From: Pseudidiomarina indica
GTDB lineage: Bacteria > Pseudomonadota > Gammaproteobacteria > Enterobacterales > Alteromonadaceae
Direction of reading: 5' to 3'
Length of the DNA stretch: 64,000 nucleotides
NCBI GenBank assembly: GCA_029279945.1
Contig: JAJUHK010000003.1
Location: 62,001 to 126,000 of the forward strand
Shown: positions 33,096-47,070 of the stretch, piece by piece
Numbering within the stretch: position 1 is the first letter of the stretch
Layout of the letters: every line of letters starts with the position of its first letter
The notes under the pieces: model-generated
The model's database searches: none
Told to the model about the DNA's origin: nothing
The model's input: only the letters and a program-made list of their open reading frames with translations
Translations under genes and position numbers: made by a program

Positions 33096-35210
33096 ATGAG
33101 GCGCGAGATGCAATTGTTAGCAGCGATAAAATCTTGGTTTAAACGCCAGCGGGTGACTGACCACGAGCATACTCTAAAATCGCCTACGGAGCCTACTGCT
33201 AATACCATGCTTGAGCGTGAGCACCAACTACAAGCTATCGCTGCCGCTAACCAAGCTAAAAGTGAATTTTTAGCTAACGTCAGCCACGAAATTCGTACCC
33301 CCATCAATGCCATTTTAGGTATGACCCAGCTGTGCCTTAAAACAGATCTTGATGCCCAGCAAAGAAGTTTCCTACGTTCCATAGATAGTTCTTCTAAATT
33401 GCTGCTTGGTATTGTGAATGATTTACTGGATTTTGCCAAAATCGAGTCGGGTAATCTTACTATCGAGAAAATTCCCTTCGACCTTGAAGAAGTACTCGCT
33501 AACTTAGCCGATATGTTTGCTTATCGTGCTTATGATAAAAACTTAGAATTTGTCATAAATCTACCCACGAATATCCCCACCCGTTTGGTCGGTGATCCGC
33601 TGCGATTAAACCAAGTGCTCGTTAACCTCGTGAGTAATGCAATTAAGTTCACCGAGAGCGGTGAAATTGTTATCGCAGCAACGCTTCTTGATATTAATGA
33701 GCGTGAAGTGTTCCTACGACTGTCGGTCACCGATACCGGCATTGGGATGGATGAAAGTCAGCGCGCTCGTTTATTTGATGCTTTTACGCAAGCAGATGCC
33801 TCTACTACGCGACGATTTGGAGGTACAGGCCTCGGCCTTGCAATTAGTCAACGTATCGTAAAACTCATGAACCAACACGGGTTAGGGGTGATTAGCACTA
33901 TCGGCCAAGGTTCAACCTTCTTTTTAGAATTACAATTTCCTATTCAGCAAGGGTTAGATACTTCAAGTCGTGATTCACTTATTAAGCGGCTTAGCAATAA
34001 ACATGTACTGGCCATTGAGGACAACTTAACAACTCGCGAAATGTTAACCGAACTGCTACGCAGCTATGCGGTCAATGTTATGAGTTGCCGTACTGCTGAA
34101 GAAGCATTACATATGTTGCAGCAGCATCACTTTGATGCCGTTATTGTCGACTGGCAACTACCCGGCATGAGTGGTATTGAGTTCTGTCAGCTCGTCCTCG
34201 CTCAGGAGCCAGAAGCGCCCCGTTTAGTGCTCGCAACCAGCTATCATGCTACCGACTTAATCGAGCAAGCCCAGCAGCTCGGAGTAGCTGAATATATTGT
34301 TAAGCCCTATACCAGCTCAGCCTTATTACGAGTATTAAGCTCTGCGTTATCGCTCAGCTCGCATGAAACGCAACCAACCCCCAATTCACCGTTGCAGGAT
34401 TTCTGTCATGCCCCCGTGTTATTGGTAGAGGACAACGACATCAACCAAATGATTGCCAAAGAGATGTTGCAACAGGCTGGCTTAGCGGTAGATATTGCGA
34501 AAAACGGCCAAGAGGCGGTAGAGATGGTAAACGCCAAGACCTATGCTCTCGTTTTTATGGATATCCAGATGCCAGTCATGGATGGCTTGACAGCGGCAGA
34601 GATCATTCGTGGTCACTTCTCCTATCAGCAGCTTCCCATTATAGCGATGACTGCCAACAGCAGTAGTGAAGATATTGAACGGTCACTGGCGGCGGGTATG
34701 CAAGATCATTTAAGCAAACCCATTGATGAATCACAGCTGATTAACGCAATTAAAAAGTGGTGCGTCCGAGGGGTTTATAGTGAACGCAAAGCCAACTCAT
34801 CTGCGCCCGCTCAACAAGAAGTCATTAGTTATCCCAATCATATTGATATTGATTTTCGCGGTGCCATGGAACGCCTGGGCCATAATATCCCGCTTTACCA
34901 AAGCCTCGTCGAACGGCTTTATGCAGACTATCACCAAGCACCTCAACAAGTAGTCGACTTTTTATCGAAAGGCCAACATCAGCAAGCCAAACGTTTCTTT
35001 CATTCGCTCAAAGGTGCAGCAGCCAACTTAGGTCTGACAAAGTTAAGTAACGTTGCAGCCCAACTGGAAAATAGTATGGGACGTGGCGCGATAGATGAAG
35101 TTGCGGATAATATTACCCGCTTAGACCCATTACTTGAGCAGGCAAAGCAAGCTGCGACAGATTTGGCGTTATGGCATCAGCGTCAACAAGCAACAGGACC
35201 GAAGTTATGA
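33096..35210 (+). CDS. Hybrid sensor histidine kinase (HisKA-HATPase-REC-REC-HPt), no obvious sensor or TM domain
   Basis: FLANVSHEIRTPINAILGM H-box, DTGIGM and GGTGLGLAIS, two receivers (VDWQLPGMSG; MDIQMPVMDG) and HPt HSLKGAAANLG. Confidence 0.92.
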   Translation: MRREMQLLAAIKSWFKRQRVTDHEHTLKSPTEPTANTMLEREHQLQAIAAANQAKSEFLANVSHEIRTPINAILGMTQLCLKTDLDAQQRSFLRSIDSSSKLLLGIVNDLLDFAKIESGNLTIEKIPFDLEEVLANLADMFAYRAYDKNLEFVINLPTNIPTRLVGDPLRLNQVLVNLVSNAIKFTESGEIVIAATLLDINEREVFLRLSVTDTGIGMDESQRARLFDAFTQADASTTRRFGGTGLGLAISQRIVKLMNQHGLGVISTIGQGSTFFLELQFPIQQGLDTSSRDSLIKRLSNKHVLAIEDNLTTREMLTELLRSYAVNVMSCRTAEEALHMLQQHHFDAVIVDWQLPGMSGIEFCQLVLAQEPEAPRLVLATSYHATDLIEQAQQLGVAEYIVKPYTSSALLRVLSSALSLSSHETQPTPNSPLQDFCHAPVLLVEDNDINQMIAKEMLQQAGLAVDIAKNGQEAVEMVNAKTYALVFMDIQMPVMDGLTAAEIIRGHFSYQQLPIIAMTANSSSEDIERSLAAGMQDHLSKPIDESQLINAIKKWCVRGVYSERKANSSAPAQQEVISYPNHIDIDFRGAMERLGHNIPLYQSLVERLYADYHQAPQQVVDFLSKGQHQQAKRFFHSLKGAAANLGLTKLSNVAAQLENSMGRGAIDEVADNITRLDPLLEQAKQAATDLALWHQRQQATGPKL

Positions 35211-35380
35211 CACGTTATTTTTTTCTGATCCCATTAGTATTGAGTTTGATTTGGTTCTTTTATTTACGTAGCAATGGCTGGACTATCAAGCAAGGGATCA
35301 AAGGATTTATCTACATTGCAGTATTTAGCGGCTTTATCGCAGCATTCTACACGTTGATGTTATGGTTAACTGGCCGTTGA
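35207..35380 (+). CDS. Small membrane protein (57 aa), translationally coupled to the hybrid kinase
   Basis: [61 protein letters not shown] overlap with the kinase stop; two predicted TM stretches. Confidence 0.65.
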   Translation: MTRYFFLIPLVLSLIWFFYLRSNGWTIKQGIKGFIYIAVFSGFIAAFYTLMLWLTGR

Positions 35381-35401
35381 AATAAATGGGGGGAAAATAA
35401 C

Positions 35402-35478
35402 TGGCGCACCCGGGAGGATTCGAACCTCCAACCGCTCGGTTCGTAGCCGAGTACTCTATCCAGTTGAGCTACGGGTGC
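35402..35478 (-). tRNA. tRNA-Arg(ACG), copy 1
   Basis: Cloverleaf GCACCCGTAGCTCAACTGGATAGAGTACTCGGCTACGAACCGAG...GGTTCGAATCCTCCCGGGTGCGCCA, encoded CCA. Confidence 0.96.
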
Positions 35479-35502
35479 ATCGTGGTTGGTCTTGTCAACA
35501 AA

Positions 35503-35579
35503 TGGCGCACCCGGGAGGATTCGAACCTCCAACCGCTCGGTTCGTAGCCGAGTACTCTATCCAGTTGAGCTACGGGTGC
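35503..35579 (-). tRNA. tRNA-Arg(ACG), copy 2 (identical to copy 1)
   Basis: Same 77-nt sequence repeated after a 24-nt spacer. Confidence 0.96.
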
Positions 35580-35591
35580 GTTGTTGACAAA

Positions 35592-35684
35592 TGGCGGTGA
35601 GGGAGGGATTCGAACCCTCGATAGGGCTATAAACCCTATACTCCCTTAGCAGGGGAGCGCCTTCAGCCTCTCGGCCACCTCACC
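35592..35684 (-). tRNA. tRNA-Ser(GCT)
   Basis: Class II tRNA: GGTGAGGTGGCCGAGAGGCTGAAGGCGCTCCCCTGCTAAGGGAG, long variable arm, GGTTCGAATCC, CCA encoded. Confidence 0.96.
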
Positions 35685-35831
35685 GCTTACTTGTGGCGTT
35701 GAATTCTAGCGATGTTCTCACATATGTCAAACGATTTTTTGGAATTAAGCGTTTGACTGTGGGATTTTTAATCACCTCGGTTGAAATTGAATCACAACCG
35801 TCAAAAATTGAACGGTGAGGCTGCACAAAGA

Positions 35832-36038
35832 TTACTCGTTATCGGTATTATCAACCTTGGGGGTTTCATGCTGATGTTCAGCTTGAATCCGATTATAAAT
35901 TTCTTCTCGGTGCACGGCTACGTCCTTCGGGGCATTTACCCCAATGCGCACCTGATTCCCTTTTACTCCAAGCACTGTGACTGTGACGTCATCACCAATC
36001 ATCAAGGTTTCACCCACTCTACGGGTTAAGATCAACAT
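35832..36038 (-). CDS. csrA: Carbon storage regulator CsrA
   Basis: [52 protein letters not shown]. Confidence 0.98.
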   Translation of the reverse strand: MLILTRRVGETLMIGDDVTVTVLGVKGNQVRIGVNAPKDVAVHREEIYNRIQAEHQHETPKVDNTDNE

Positions 36039-36269
36039 GAGCTTACTCCTTTCCCTACGTCATCGATTCCATACGGCTTAACAGTCACTAACACCGTATT
36101 GCTCGCGTGGCTAAGTTAACACGCTGGCGAGGATATGACAATTGTTATGTTACCCGTGGGCTATTCTGCCTATATTTCCACCAGAAACAGATAAGATACC
36201 CATATGTTAGCAGGGAAGTTCTAGTGAAAGTACTCGCCTTGGCATTGCTTGTCTGTATTATCAGGCTGT

Positions 36270-38870
36270 TTATCTCAATAGCTCATCAAGTTTGGCTTGT
36301 GCAGCAGCTAATGCATCTGCCAAGCGACTCACATCGCTACCGCCAGCTTGCGCAAGATCAGGGCGACCACCGCCCTTCCCACCAACGACAGCCGCTGCCT
36401 CATTTACAACATCACCGGCACGTACCCGAGCGGTCAAATCTTTGGTCACACCAACAATCAAGCTAACTTTACCTTCAGCCGCTAATCCTAAAACGACTAC
36501 TCCAGATTGTAGCTGATTTTTTAGATCATCAACCATATTTCGCAGCGCCTTTGCTTCAATATTTGAAACTTCTGCGATGATTACCTTTACCCCGTGGATA
36601 GTGATAGCATCATTAACCAAGTTCGAACCCGCATGAGCTGCAAGCTTCTGGTTAAGTTCGTCAATTGTACGCTCGAGTTGTCGACTGCGCTCTAACTGCT
36701 GATGCACCCTTTCTGCAACATGCGTAGGATCAGTTTTAAGTAACTCGGCGGCGTGACGTAGTTGCTGTTGTTGCTGCAAGGTGTAAAGTACGGCGCCAGC
36801 GCCACTGACTGCCTCAATACGACGAACTCCTGAAGCAATACCTGACTCTGCCACAATCCGTACCAAGCCAATGTCACCAGTACGATTAACATGAGTACCA
36901 CCACAAAGCTCCATAGAATAGTTACCAATGGTAAGCACTCGTACATCATTGTCGTATTTTTCGCCAAATAATGCTATCGCACCTGCTGCTTGTGCTTGTT
37001 CAATAGGCATAACATTCGCTACGACAGGAATGTTTTTGATGATTTCGGCGTTAATTTGCCGCTCAATCAGATCTAACTGCTGGGGCGTTACTGCCTCGTA
37101 ATGAGAAAAATCAAAACGCAACCGCTCCGCTGTTACAAGCGAGCCTTTCTGCACCACGTGTTCCCCGAGTACATTGCGCAACGCTGCGTGCAACAAGTGT
37201 GTCGAGGTGTGATTCCGTTTAATTGCCTCCCGTCGTTCCACATCAACGTGCGCCGCTAAGGTATCGCCAACCTTGAGTGTTCCATTAGCTTGACCATGGT
37301 GTGCAATCGCTTTACCTATGTATTGCGTATCGGTGACAGTGAACTCGATTTCTTGCTTGGTTAATTTTCCTGTATCACCAACTTGACCACCACTTTCCGC
37401 ATAAAATGGCGTTCGTGACAAGATAACAATACCTTGTGTTTCGGCTGGTAATTCATCCACTGCTTGCCCATCAACGTACAGCTCGACCACAGTGGATTCA
37501 TCACTTTGGCTAACATAGCCAGAAAACTCGGTGTGTACCGAAGACTTCAAACGCTGGTTATAGTCCACGCCAAACGTTGACGCTTGCTGCGCCCGTTGAC
37601 GTTGTTTCTCCATTTCAGCATGGAAGCCTTCTTCATCAATTGTTAAACCTTTTTCACGGACGATATCTGCCGTTAGGTCCATCGGAAAGCCGTAAGTATC
37701 ATAGAGCTTGAACACGACCTCACCCGAGAGGACATCACCAGCTAATTCAGCAATCGCATCATGCAGGATAGCCAACCCTCGCTCTAGAGTTTTACCGAAC
37801 TGCTCTTCTTCCCGTTTCAAGGCATCTTCAATAATGCGCTGCTTGGCCTGTAATTCTGGATATGCTTCACCCATTTGCTGCACCAAACTAGCCACTAGGC
37901 GATAGAAAAACGCTCCTTTTGCACCCAGCATGCTGCCATGGCGCACAGCACGGCGGATAATACGGCGTAATACGTACCCACGCCCTTCATTCGATGGCTG
38001 CACGCCATCAGCAATAAGGAAACTACAAGAGCGGATATGATCGGAAATGACGCGCAATGACTTACTCGACAAATCTTGGGTGCCAATGATATTAGCGGCA
38101 TCGCGAATTAATGCTTGGAATAAATCGATATCATAATTGCTGTGAACATGTTGCATTACTGCAGCAATACGTTCCAGCCCCATGCCCGTATCTACCGATG
38201 GTTTTGGCAGTGGCAGCAATGTGCCATCCGCTTGGCGGTTATACTGCATGAATACCAAATTCCAGATTTCAATGTAACGGTCACCATCTTCTTCTGGTGT
38301 TCCAGGAGGACCGCCCCAGACGTCCTCACCATGGTCATAGAAAATCTCAGAGCAAGGTCCACAAGGGCCAGTATCCCCCATCGCCCAGAAGTTATCTTTA
38401 GCACCGATGCGGGAAATACGATCAGCAGGCACACCAATATGGTTTGCCCAAATATCATAGGCTTCGTCATCTTCGGTAAACACTGTGACCCATAGTTTTT
38501 CCGCTGGGATTTGCAGCACTTGGGTTAAAAACTCCCACGCATATTCTATCGCTTCTTTTTTGAAGTAATCGCCGAAGCTAAAATTACCAAGCATCTCAAA
38601 AAACGTATGATGGCGAGCAGTATAGCCCACGTTCTCTAGGTCATTATGTTTACCACCAGCGCGGATACACCGTTGGGCAGAGGTGGCCCGCGTGTAATCA
38701 CGCTGCTCATCACCTAAAAACACGTCTTTAAAGGGCACCATGCCCGCATTAGTGAATAAAAGTGTCGGGTCATTCCCTGGAATTAAAGATGCTGATGGGA
38801 CCCGTTGATGTCCCTTCGCCGCAAAAAACGCAAGAAACGCTTCGCGGATTTCCGCACTGGTCATATGCAT
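36270..38870 (-). CDS. alaS: Alanyl-tRNA synthetase
   Basis: [69 protein letters not shown]. Confidence 0.98.
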   Translation of the reverse strand: MHMTSAEIREAFLAFFAAKGHQRVPSASLIPGNDPTLLFTNAGMVPFKDVFLGDEQRDYTRATSAQRCIRAGGKHNDLENVGYTARHHTFFEMLGNFSFGDYFKKEAIEYAWEFLTQVLQIPAEKLWVTVFTEDDEAYDIWANHIGVPADRISRIGAKDNFWAMGDTGPCGPCSEIFYDHGEDVWGGPPGTPEEDGDRYIEIWNLVFMQYNRQADGTLLPLPKPSVDTGMGLERIAAVMQHVHSNYDIDLFQALIRDAANIIGTQDLSSKSLRVISDHIRSCSFLIADGVQPSNEGRGYVLRRIIRRAVRHGSMLGAKGAFFYRLVASLVQQMGEAYPELQAKQRIIEDALKREEEQFGKTLERGLAILHDAIAELAGDVLSGEVVFKLYDTYGFPMDLTADIVREKGLTIDEEGFHAEMEKQRQRAQQASTFGVDYNQRLKSSVHTEFSGYVSQSDESTVVELYVDGQAVDELPAETQGIVILSRTPFYAESGGQVGDTGKLTKQEIEFTVTDTQYIGKAIAHHGQANGTLKVGDTLAAHVDVERREAIKRNHTSTHLLHAALRNVLGEHVVQKGSLVTAERLRFDFSHYEAVTPQQLDLIERQINAEIIKNIPVVANVMPIEQAQAAGAIALFGEKYDNDVRVLTIGNYSMELCGGTHVNRTGDIGLVRIVAESGIASGVRRIEAVSGAGAVLYTLQQQQQLRHAAELLKTDPTHVAERVHQQLERSRQLERTIDELNQKLAAHAGSNLVNDAITIHGVKVIIAEVSNIEAKALRNMVDDLKNQLQSGVVVLGLAAEGKVSLIVGVTKDLTARVRAGDVVNEAAAVVGGKGGGRPDLAQAGGSDVSRLADALAAAQAKLDELLR

Positions 38871-38951
38871 GGACGGTTTCCTAATGACATTTTGGAGTGA
38901 AATTTTGCTGATTATATGAGTAAAAATACTATCACGAAATACCCTAGCGCA

Positions 38952-39437
38952 CTAGTCCGACGCCGCTATTCGTTGCTGCTCTAGGGCTTGTTTTATTTGG
39001 TCAAGACGGTATCCGCGTTGCATTAAATATCGCATCATTCGATTCAACTCTTTCTGGTCGCGAGGTGGCTGCTGACCGAAACGGCGCACTAAACGGTCGT
39101 AACAGTGAGCCGCCCAATTAGGTTGCAGTTCCGCGATTAACTGCTCAAGCATTTCTGTTTGAATACCTTTTTGATAGGCTACTGCTCTAATTTTTTGAAT
39201 GCCATCACCACGTGCCAAACAGTTGCGTAACCACACATCCAAATAGCGCGCATCACTTTGCCACCCTTGTTGTTCTGCTTTCGTTAGAACCTTTTCGATA
39301 ATTTCGTGGTCAAAACCTCGTTGCTGAAGTTTTTGGCGTAATTCAAGGGCACTGTGTTCACGCCGAGCAAGTAAACGCACCAAAACTTCTTCTGCTTGTT
39401 GACAATCATTATTTAAACTATCAGTCATAAGGCTCAC
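38952..39437 (-). CDS. recX: Regulatory protein RecX
   Basis: ALELRQKLQQRGFDHEIIEKVLTKAEQQGWQSDARYLDVWLRN...RFGQQPPRDQKELNRMMRYLMQRGYRLDQIKQAL. Confidence 0.92.
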   Translation of the reverse strand: MSLMTDSLNNDCQQAEEVLVRLLARREHSALELRQKLQQRGFDHEIIEKVLTKAEQQGWQSDARYLDVWLRNCLARGDGIQKIRAVAYQKGIQTEMLEQLIAELQPNWAAHCYDRLVRRFGQQPPRDQKELNRMMRYLMQRGYRLDQIKQALEQQRIAASD

Positions 39438-39459
39438 ATTACTTTAACTAGGAACTGTT

Positions 39460-40155
39460 ATGTCATATCGTTATGCAATTTTACTGTTACTGGTCAGCAC
39501 TACTTTAATTGGCTGTCAACCTGTGGTCAAAAGTGACCAACAGCATACCATTCATGTCACCGGACATGCAGTAACCGCAGTGGCACCTAACCAAGCTCAT
39601 ATCACCTTTAATATCGAACAAGAAGGGGCTGATCTAAGTGAATTAAAGCAACATATTGATCAAACAACAACGGCTATTCTCAGTGCGTTACGTGATCATC
39701 ACGTTGCTGACGACGACATAACCTCATACAACATTCAAGCCGGCCCGCGGTATGACTACGTCGATGGAACACGTGTTCAACGTGGTTTCAGTGCGTCACG
39801 TTCAATTAAGGTATATTTAGCAGATCTCAGCCACTACGATGGGATTATTAATGATGCGTTTAAAGCTGGCGCAACGCATCTTAATCAAGTGCAATTTAGT
39901 GTTCGTGAGGCTGAAGATATTTATCAACAATTACTTGCCCAAGCAGTGCAGCACGCGCAACAAAAAGCCAGTAAGATAGCTGCTGCTAGCCAACGTCAAT
40001 TGGGCCCAGTGGTCGAGGTTCATGAGGCAAGTTACGCACCACCAACACGCCAAGAAGTAATGCTTAGAATGGCCAGTGATAGTGTTAACGTTAGTTTGCC
40101 TGGTAAAAATGATATGCAGGCGCAGGTCTCTGTCACCTTCGCTATAGAACCCTAA
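39460..40155 (+). CDS. SIMPL-domain (DUF541) lipoprotein
   Basis: Lipobox LIGCQ; IHVTGHAVTAVAPNQAHITFNIEQEG. Confidence 0.85.
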   Translation: MSYRYAILLLLVSTTLIGCQPVVKSDQQHTIHVTGHAVTAVAPNQAHITFNIEQEGADLSELKQHIDQTTTAILSALRDHHVADDDITSYNIQAGPRYDYVDGTRVQRGFSASRSIKVYLADLSHYDGIINDAFKAGATHLNQVQFSVREAEDIYQQLLAQAVQHAQQKASKIAAASQRQLGPVVEVHEASYAPPTRQEVMLRMASDSVNVSLPGKNDMQAQVSVTFAIEP

Positions 40156-41198
40156 CTCACTACAATGTCGTCGGGGGTGTGCAACGTCATACAATGTAGC
40201 GCACCTCCAGCTTTAATAAACTCATCTGCCGCCACTCCAATCACCGTCAGTTCTGGTGCAGCGTTACGAAGTGCTGCTAACGCATCAACATCAGAGTCGA
40301 TTCCAAAAGTGGGTACCACCACAACGTCACCCACTCGAACAAAGTTAACGTAACTCGCCAGCAAAGGGTGAACACCACGCGGAAATACATCCTTACTTGG
40401 CTGTATACTAACGTACTCAGCTGCAACCGGTTGTATTGGTTCTGGCTGCGGCACCTGAATAATACGATAGGATTGTCCAGCGCAATTGCGCCAACTCCGA
40501 GCTCGCTCTAATTGAGCTTGATAATGTTCAACGTAAAGCCCATCCGGTCGAGGCATCGATAATACTAATGTATCCGCCGTCAAAAATTGAATTTGATTAT
40601 CAACATGGCCACCGGTTTCATCGGCTGGATGGGCAAAATCCAACCAAAATACTTGCTGTAATCCTAATTGCTCAGTAAAGAAGTGGGTTAATTCAGGTCG
40701 CGACCAACGAGAATTATTGCGAAGAATACTAGCACCGTGCACGATGGCAGTGCCTGCTCCATCTGTAGTGATCGCACCTCCTTCCAATACCATCGCATGA
40801 TATTTGAAAGAAACGTGACAGCGCTGTGCAAAAGCTTCAGCAAATAGCTGATCGTCACGAAAATCAGGGTACAACCCATGCCATGCTGAAAACTGAAATC
40901 CGTGTGCAATCAGCCGTCCTGTGCCGCGATGTTGTGTCCACAACGGGCCAATATCACGTGCCCATGCATCATTGTAGGCAATAGGAAGACAGGGGATGTA
41001 GTCTGGCAACACGCGTTGAGCAGCTTCCAGTTGGGTGGGATGAATACCAAACCATAGTGGATGATGCGACTGTAGTTGTTCAGCAAAAGCGATCAACTGC
41101 CGCTGAGCCGGTTGTCCATGCTCACGCCATACATCATTGCGAAAAGGCCACAACGTGAGTAGTGGCCCAGTCAATTGCCAATCTGCTAATAACATCAT
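40152..41198 (-). CDS. Agmatine deiminase / peptidyl-arginine deiminase family protein
   Basis: [27 protein letters not shown], and catalytic-Cys region [13 protein letters not shown]. Confidence 0.9.
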   Translation of the reverse strand: MMLLADWQLTGPLLTLWPFRNDVWREHGQPAQRQLIAFAEQLQSHHPLWFGIHPTQLEAAQRVLPDYIPCLPIAYNDAWARDIGPLWTQHRGTGRLIAHGFQFSAWHGLYPDFRDDQLFAEAFAQRCHVSFKYHAMVLEGGAITTDGAGTAIVHGASILRNNSRWSRPELTHFFTEQLGLQQVFWLDFAHPADETGGHVDNQIQFLTADTLVLSMPRPDGLYVEHYQAQLERARSWRNCAGQSYRIIQVPQPEPIQPVAAEYVSIQPSKDVFPRGVHPLLASYVNFVRVGDVVVVPTFGIDSDVDALAALRNAAPELTVIGVAADEFIKAGGALHCMTLHTPDDIVVS

Positions 41199-42073
41199 TT
41201 TCTACTACTGGGACGCTTAGAGGTTGGTTTTCGCGGTACTTTCGCCTTAATTTTATCTGCATTAACTCGCCGTGCGCGAGCATAGCGTTTTTGCCGCGAT
41301 TCAGTTTTTCTCGGATCAATAAACGTCCGCGTTTCCGGAGGTAAACCGACTAACTCACGTAAATAGTTAATGGTAGTGAGTGGCATTTCTGCCCAACCAC
41401 TTTGTGGTAACCCTTGCTCCAACTTAATGTTGCCGTAGCGAATACGGATCAAACGACTGACTTGAACTCCTTGCGATTCCCACAAACGCCGCACTTCACG
41501 ATTACGGCCTTCCGTTAAAACCACACGGAACCATTGGTTCATCCCTTCACCACCGCCTCGCTTTATCTCTTTGAACGACGCCATACCGTCTTCCAGTTGC
41601 ACACCTTGTTTGAGCTTACGCAACATCGCCTCAGTCACTTCGCCAAATACGCGTACTGAGTACTCGCGTTCAATTTCGTGCATTGGGTGCATAAGCCGGT
41701 TTGCTAACTCACCATCGGTGGTAAACAATAATAAGCCCGAAGTATTTATATCGAGCCGACCAACCGCAACCCAACGTGCACCTTGAACGCGCGGCAGGCG
41801 ATCATAAACTGTCGGGCGACCTTCTGGGTCACGACGTGTACATAACTCACCTTCTGGTTTGTGATACATCAATACCCGACAAACCACATCCTCTGGTGGT
41901 TTAATAGTGACTTCATGACCATCAATACGCACGACTGCGTTAGCGTCAATTCGTTCACCTAAGGTTGCAACTTTACCGTTAACACTAACTCGGCCGGCAG
42001 CTATCTTTGCTTCTAACTCACGGCGGGAGCCGTGCCCAGAACGTGCTAATACTTTTTGCAGCTTTTCACTCAT
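41195..42073 (-). CDS. rluB: 23S rRNA pseudouridine synthase RluB
   Basis: S4 domain then [27 protein letters not shown] and [15 protein letters not shown]. Confidence 0.94.
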   Translation of the reverse strand: MSEKLQKVLARSGHGSRRELEAKIAAGRVSVNGKVATLGERIDANAVVRIDGHEVTIKPPEDVVCRVLMYHKPEGELCTRRDPEGRPTVYDRLPRVQGARWVAVGRLDINTSGLLLFTTDGELANRLMHPMHEIEREYSVRVFGEVTEAMLRKLKQGVQLEDGMASFKEIKRGGGEGMNQWFRVVLTEGRNREVRRLWESQGVQVSRLIRIRYGNIKLEQGLPQSGWAEMPLTTINYLRELVGLPPETRTFIDPRKTESRQKRYARARRVNADKIKAKVPRKPTSKRPSSRK

Positions 42074-42082
42074 AGAACGTTA

Positions 42083-42676
42083 TTACTCTTCGTTGGTCGC
42101 TCTCTCAGCGGTTATTTCAAGTTTAATCTGAGCGATCTGCCCGGGTTGATCTGCTGTCGTAGCTGGCTCCGGAATTGCAGGCAATTCAGATAAGTCTCGT
42201 AAACTAAAATAATCTAAAAATTCTGATGTTGTGGCATAAAGTTGGGGGCGTCCTGGAACTTCACGGTGCCCAACCACTTTAATCCAACCACGCTCTTGCA
42301 AGGTTTTCATAATTGTCGAACTAACACTGACCCCCCGTATTTCTTCAATATCACCACGGGTAATGGGTTGGCGATAGGCAATAAGAGCCAGGGTTTCAAG
42401 CAACGCTTGTGAATAACGCACCGGCTTTTCTTGCCACAACCGACCTATTATACCACCCAACTCACTGCGTGTCTGAAATCGATAACCAGATGCCACGTGA
42501 ATTAATTGCACACCTCGCTCTTGGTAATCCGCTTGCAATTCGTTTAGAACCTCCTTGACTTGTTTGCGGGTCACATTTTCTGCCGCAAAATGGTCAACCA
42601 ACTGCTGCTCTGTTAGTGGCGCTTCAGCGACAAACAGCAACGCTTCAATCGCTTGCTTAAGTTGTTGAATGAGCAT
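42083..42676 (-). CDS. scpB: Segregation and condensation protein B
   Basis: IEALLFVAEAPLT; YSQALLETLALIAYRQPITRGDIEEIRGVSVSSTIMKTLQERGWIK. Confidence 0.95.
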   Translation of the reverse strand: MLIQQLKQAIEALLFVAEAPLTEQQLVDHFAAENVTRKQVKEVLNELQADYQERGVQLIHVASGYRFQTRSELGGIIGRLWQEKPVRYSQALLETLALIAYRQPITRGDIEEIRGVSVSSTIMKTLQERGWIKVVGHREVPGRPQLYATTSEFLDYFSLRDLSELPAIPEPATTADQPGQIAQIKLEITAERATNEE

Positions 42677-43490
42677 AAATCTGTTCTCGATGTGTCACAT
42701 GAATTTCAGTGAATGGATTCACCTGTACTACTTCGACTAATGCTTCTTTTACTAATTCTAAGATGGCCAAGAAGCTGACAACAACACCAGCTCTGCCTTC
42801 ATGTGGTTCAAACAAATCACTCAGCCGCAGCCGCTTTTTATGCTGCAACAAATCAAGTATACGGCTCATGCGTTCTCGTGTTGACAACTTTTCACGCTGT
42901 ACTTGGTGGCTGTTCAGTAGTTTTGCTTGAGCTAATGCTTCGCTCATTGCCAACGCCAGCTCATGTAACACAACTTCTGGCAATGGAGATTCAACCGTTT
43001 CACGTGCTGTGGTGTTAGCGTGAGCAACAAAAAAGTCACGCTCTGCTTGGGGCAGGTTATCCAAGTGTTGAGCACCTTGGCGGATGGCTTCGTACTCTCG
43101 CAATCGACGCACTAACTCTGCCCGTGGATCAACATCTTCTTCCTCGTCTGAGGCAGGTCGCGGTAACAGCATGCGGCTTTTAATCTCTGCCAGCATCGCT
43201 GCCATAACCAAATAATCAGCCGCTAATTCCAGCTTCAAATCCTTCATCATCTCAACATACTCCATGTATTGTTGAGTGATAGGTAGAATAGGTAATTCAA
43301 TAATATCTAATTTTTGCCGACGGATCAGATACAGCAACAAATCCATAGGACCGGCAAAGGTTTCTAAAATAAGTTCAAGTGCATCGGGTGGAATATAGAG
43401 ATCATCCGGCTTTTCAAGCACCGGTTTGCCACGGACAAAGCCCAGTGGCAAGGATTGTTGCTGTCTCAAACTCGTATCCTGACTGCTCAT
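42657..43490 (-). CDS. scpA: Segregation and condensation protein A
   Basis: FAGPMDLLLYLIRRQKLDIIELPILPITQQYMEYV; C-terminal winged helix. Confidence 0.94.
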   Translation of the reverse strand: MSSQDTSLRQQQSLPLGFVRGKPVLEKPDDLYIPPDALELILETFAGPMDLLLYLIRRQKLDIIELPILPITQQYMEYVEMMKDLKLELAADYLVMAAMLAEIKSRMLLPRPASDEEEDVDPRAELVRRLREYEAIRQGAQHLDNLPQAERDFFVAHANTTARETVESPLPEVVLHELALAMSEALAQAKLLNSHQVQREKLSTRERMSRILDLLQHKKRLRLSDLFEPHEGRAGVVVSFLAILELVKEALVEVVQVNPFTEIHVTHREQIYAHSTT

Positions 43491-43496
43491 CGCAAT

Positions 43497-44123
43497 CTAA
43501 ACACCAATAAATGGTTGAATATCACCTGCCCCTTCACGAACAATCTTGACTTCACCATCAGCTAAATCAATCACCGTCGTTGGCTCTTCACCACGGTTAT
43601 TGCCATCAATAATGAGATCGACTTGATTCCCCAAGTGCTCACGAATTTCATATGGGTCAGACTCTGCAAAGTCATGATCATCCAGTACTAAACTGGTCGA
43701 CATCAGCGGTTCTTTTAACGTCTCCAATAATGCCATCACAATCGGGTCGGGTGACACCCGAATACCGATGGTTTTACGTTTTGGATTGAGTAATCGCCGC
43801 GGTACTTCTTTAGAGCCTTTTAAAATGAATGTGTAAGGCCCTGGAGTATTATTTTTTAATAACCTAAATACCCAATTATCTACTTTTGCATAGGTTGCTA
43901 GTTCAGATAAATCACGACACATCAAAGTAAAATGATGATCTTTATCTAAATTTCTAATTTGGCAAATACGTTCAACCGCACTTTTATCTCCAATACGGCA
44001 ACCGATGGCGTAACCTGAATCCGTTGGATAAATAACAACACCACCTTGCATAATGATATCAGCCGATAGTTGAATCAAGCGTTGCTGTGGGTTATCTGGG
44101 TGAATGGAATAAAATTGACTCAT
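43497..44123 (-). CDS. yciO: YciO/YrdC/Sua5-family protein
   Basis: IMQGGVVIYPTDSGYAIGCRIGDKSAVERICQIRNLDKDHHFTLMCRDLSEL. Confidence 0.92.
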   Translation of the reverse strand: MSQFYSIHPDNPQQRLIQLSADIIMQGGVVIYPTDSGYAIGCRIGDKSAVERICQIRNLDKDHHFTLMCRDLSELATYAKVDNWVFRLLKNNTPGPYTFILKGSKEVPRRLLNPKRKTIGIRVSPDPIVMALLETLKEPLMSTSLVLDDHDFAESDPYEIREHLGNQVDLIIDGNNRGEEPTTVIDLADGEVKIVREGAGDIQPFIGV

Positions 44124-44169
44124 CGTTGGTGTATTAACCTCGCCTGCATCTTAGTATTTTGTAAACCAA

Positions 44170-47029
<2,860 letters not shown>

Positions 47030-47070
47030 TTAAACAAGTGTTTGAATCAAGTCACTGTACTAATTTTTAA

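Noticed and set aside
36107-36466. 119-aa plus-strand ORF spanning the csrA-alaS gap, considered as a lysC remnant
   Set aside because: Most of it is antisense to the alaS C-terminus, and the intergenic part shows no aspartate-kinase-like sequence.
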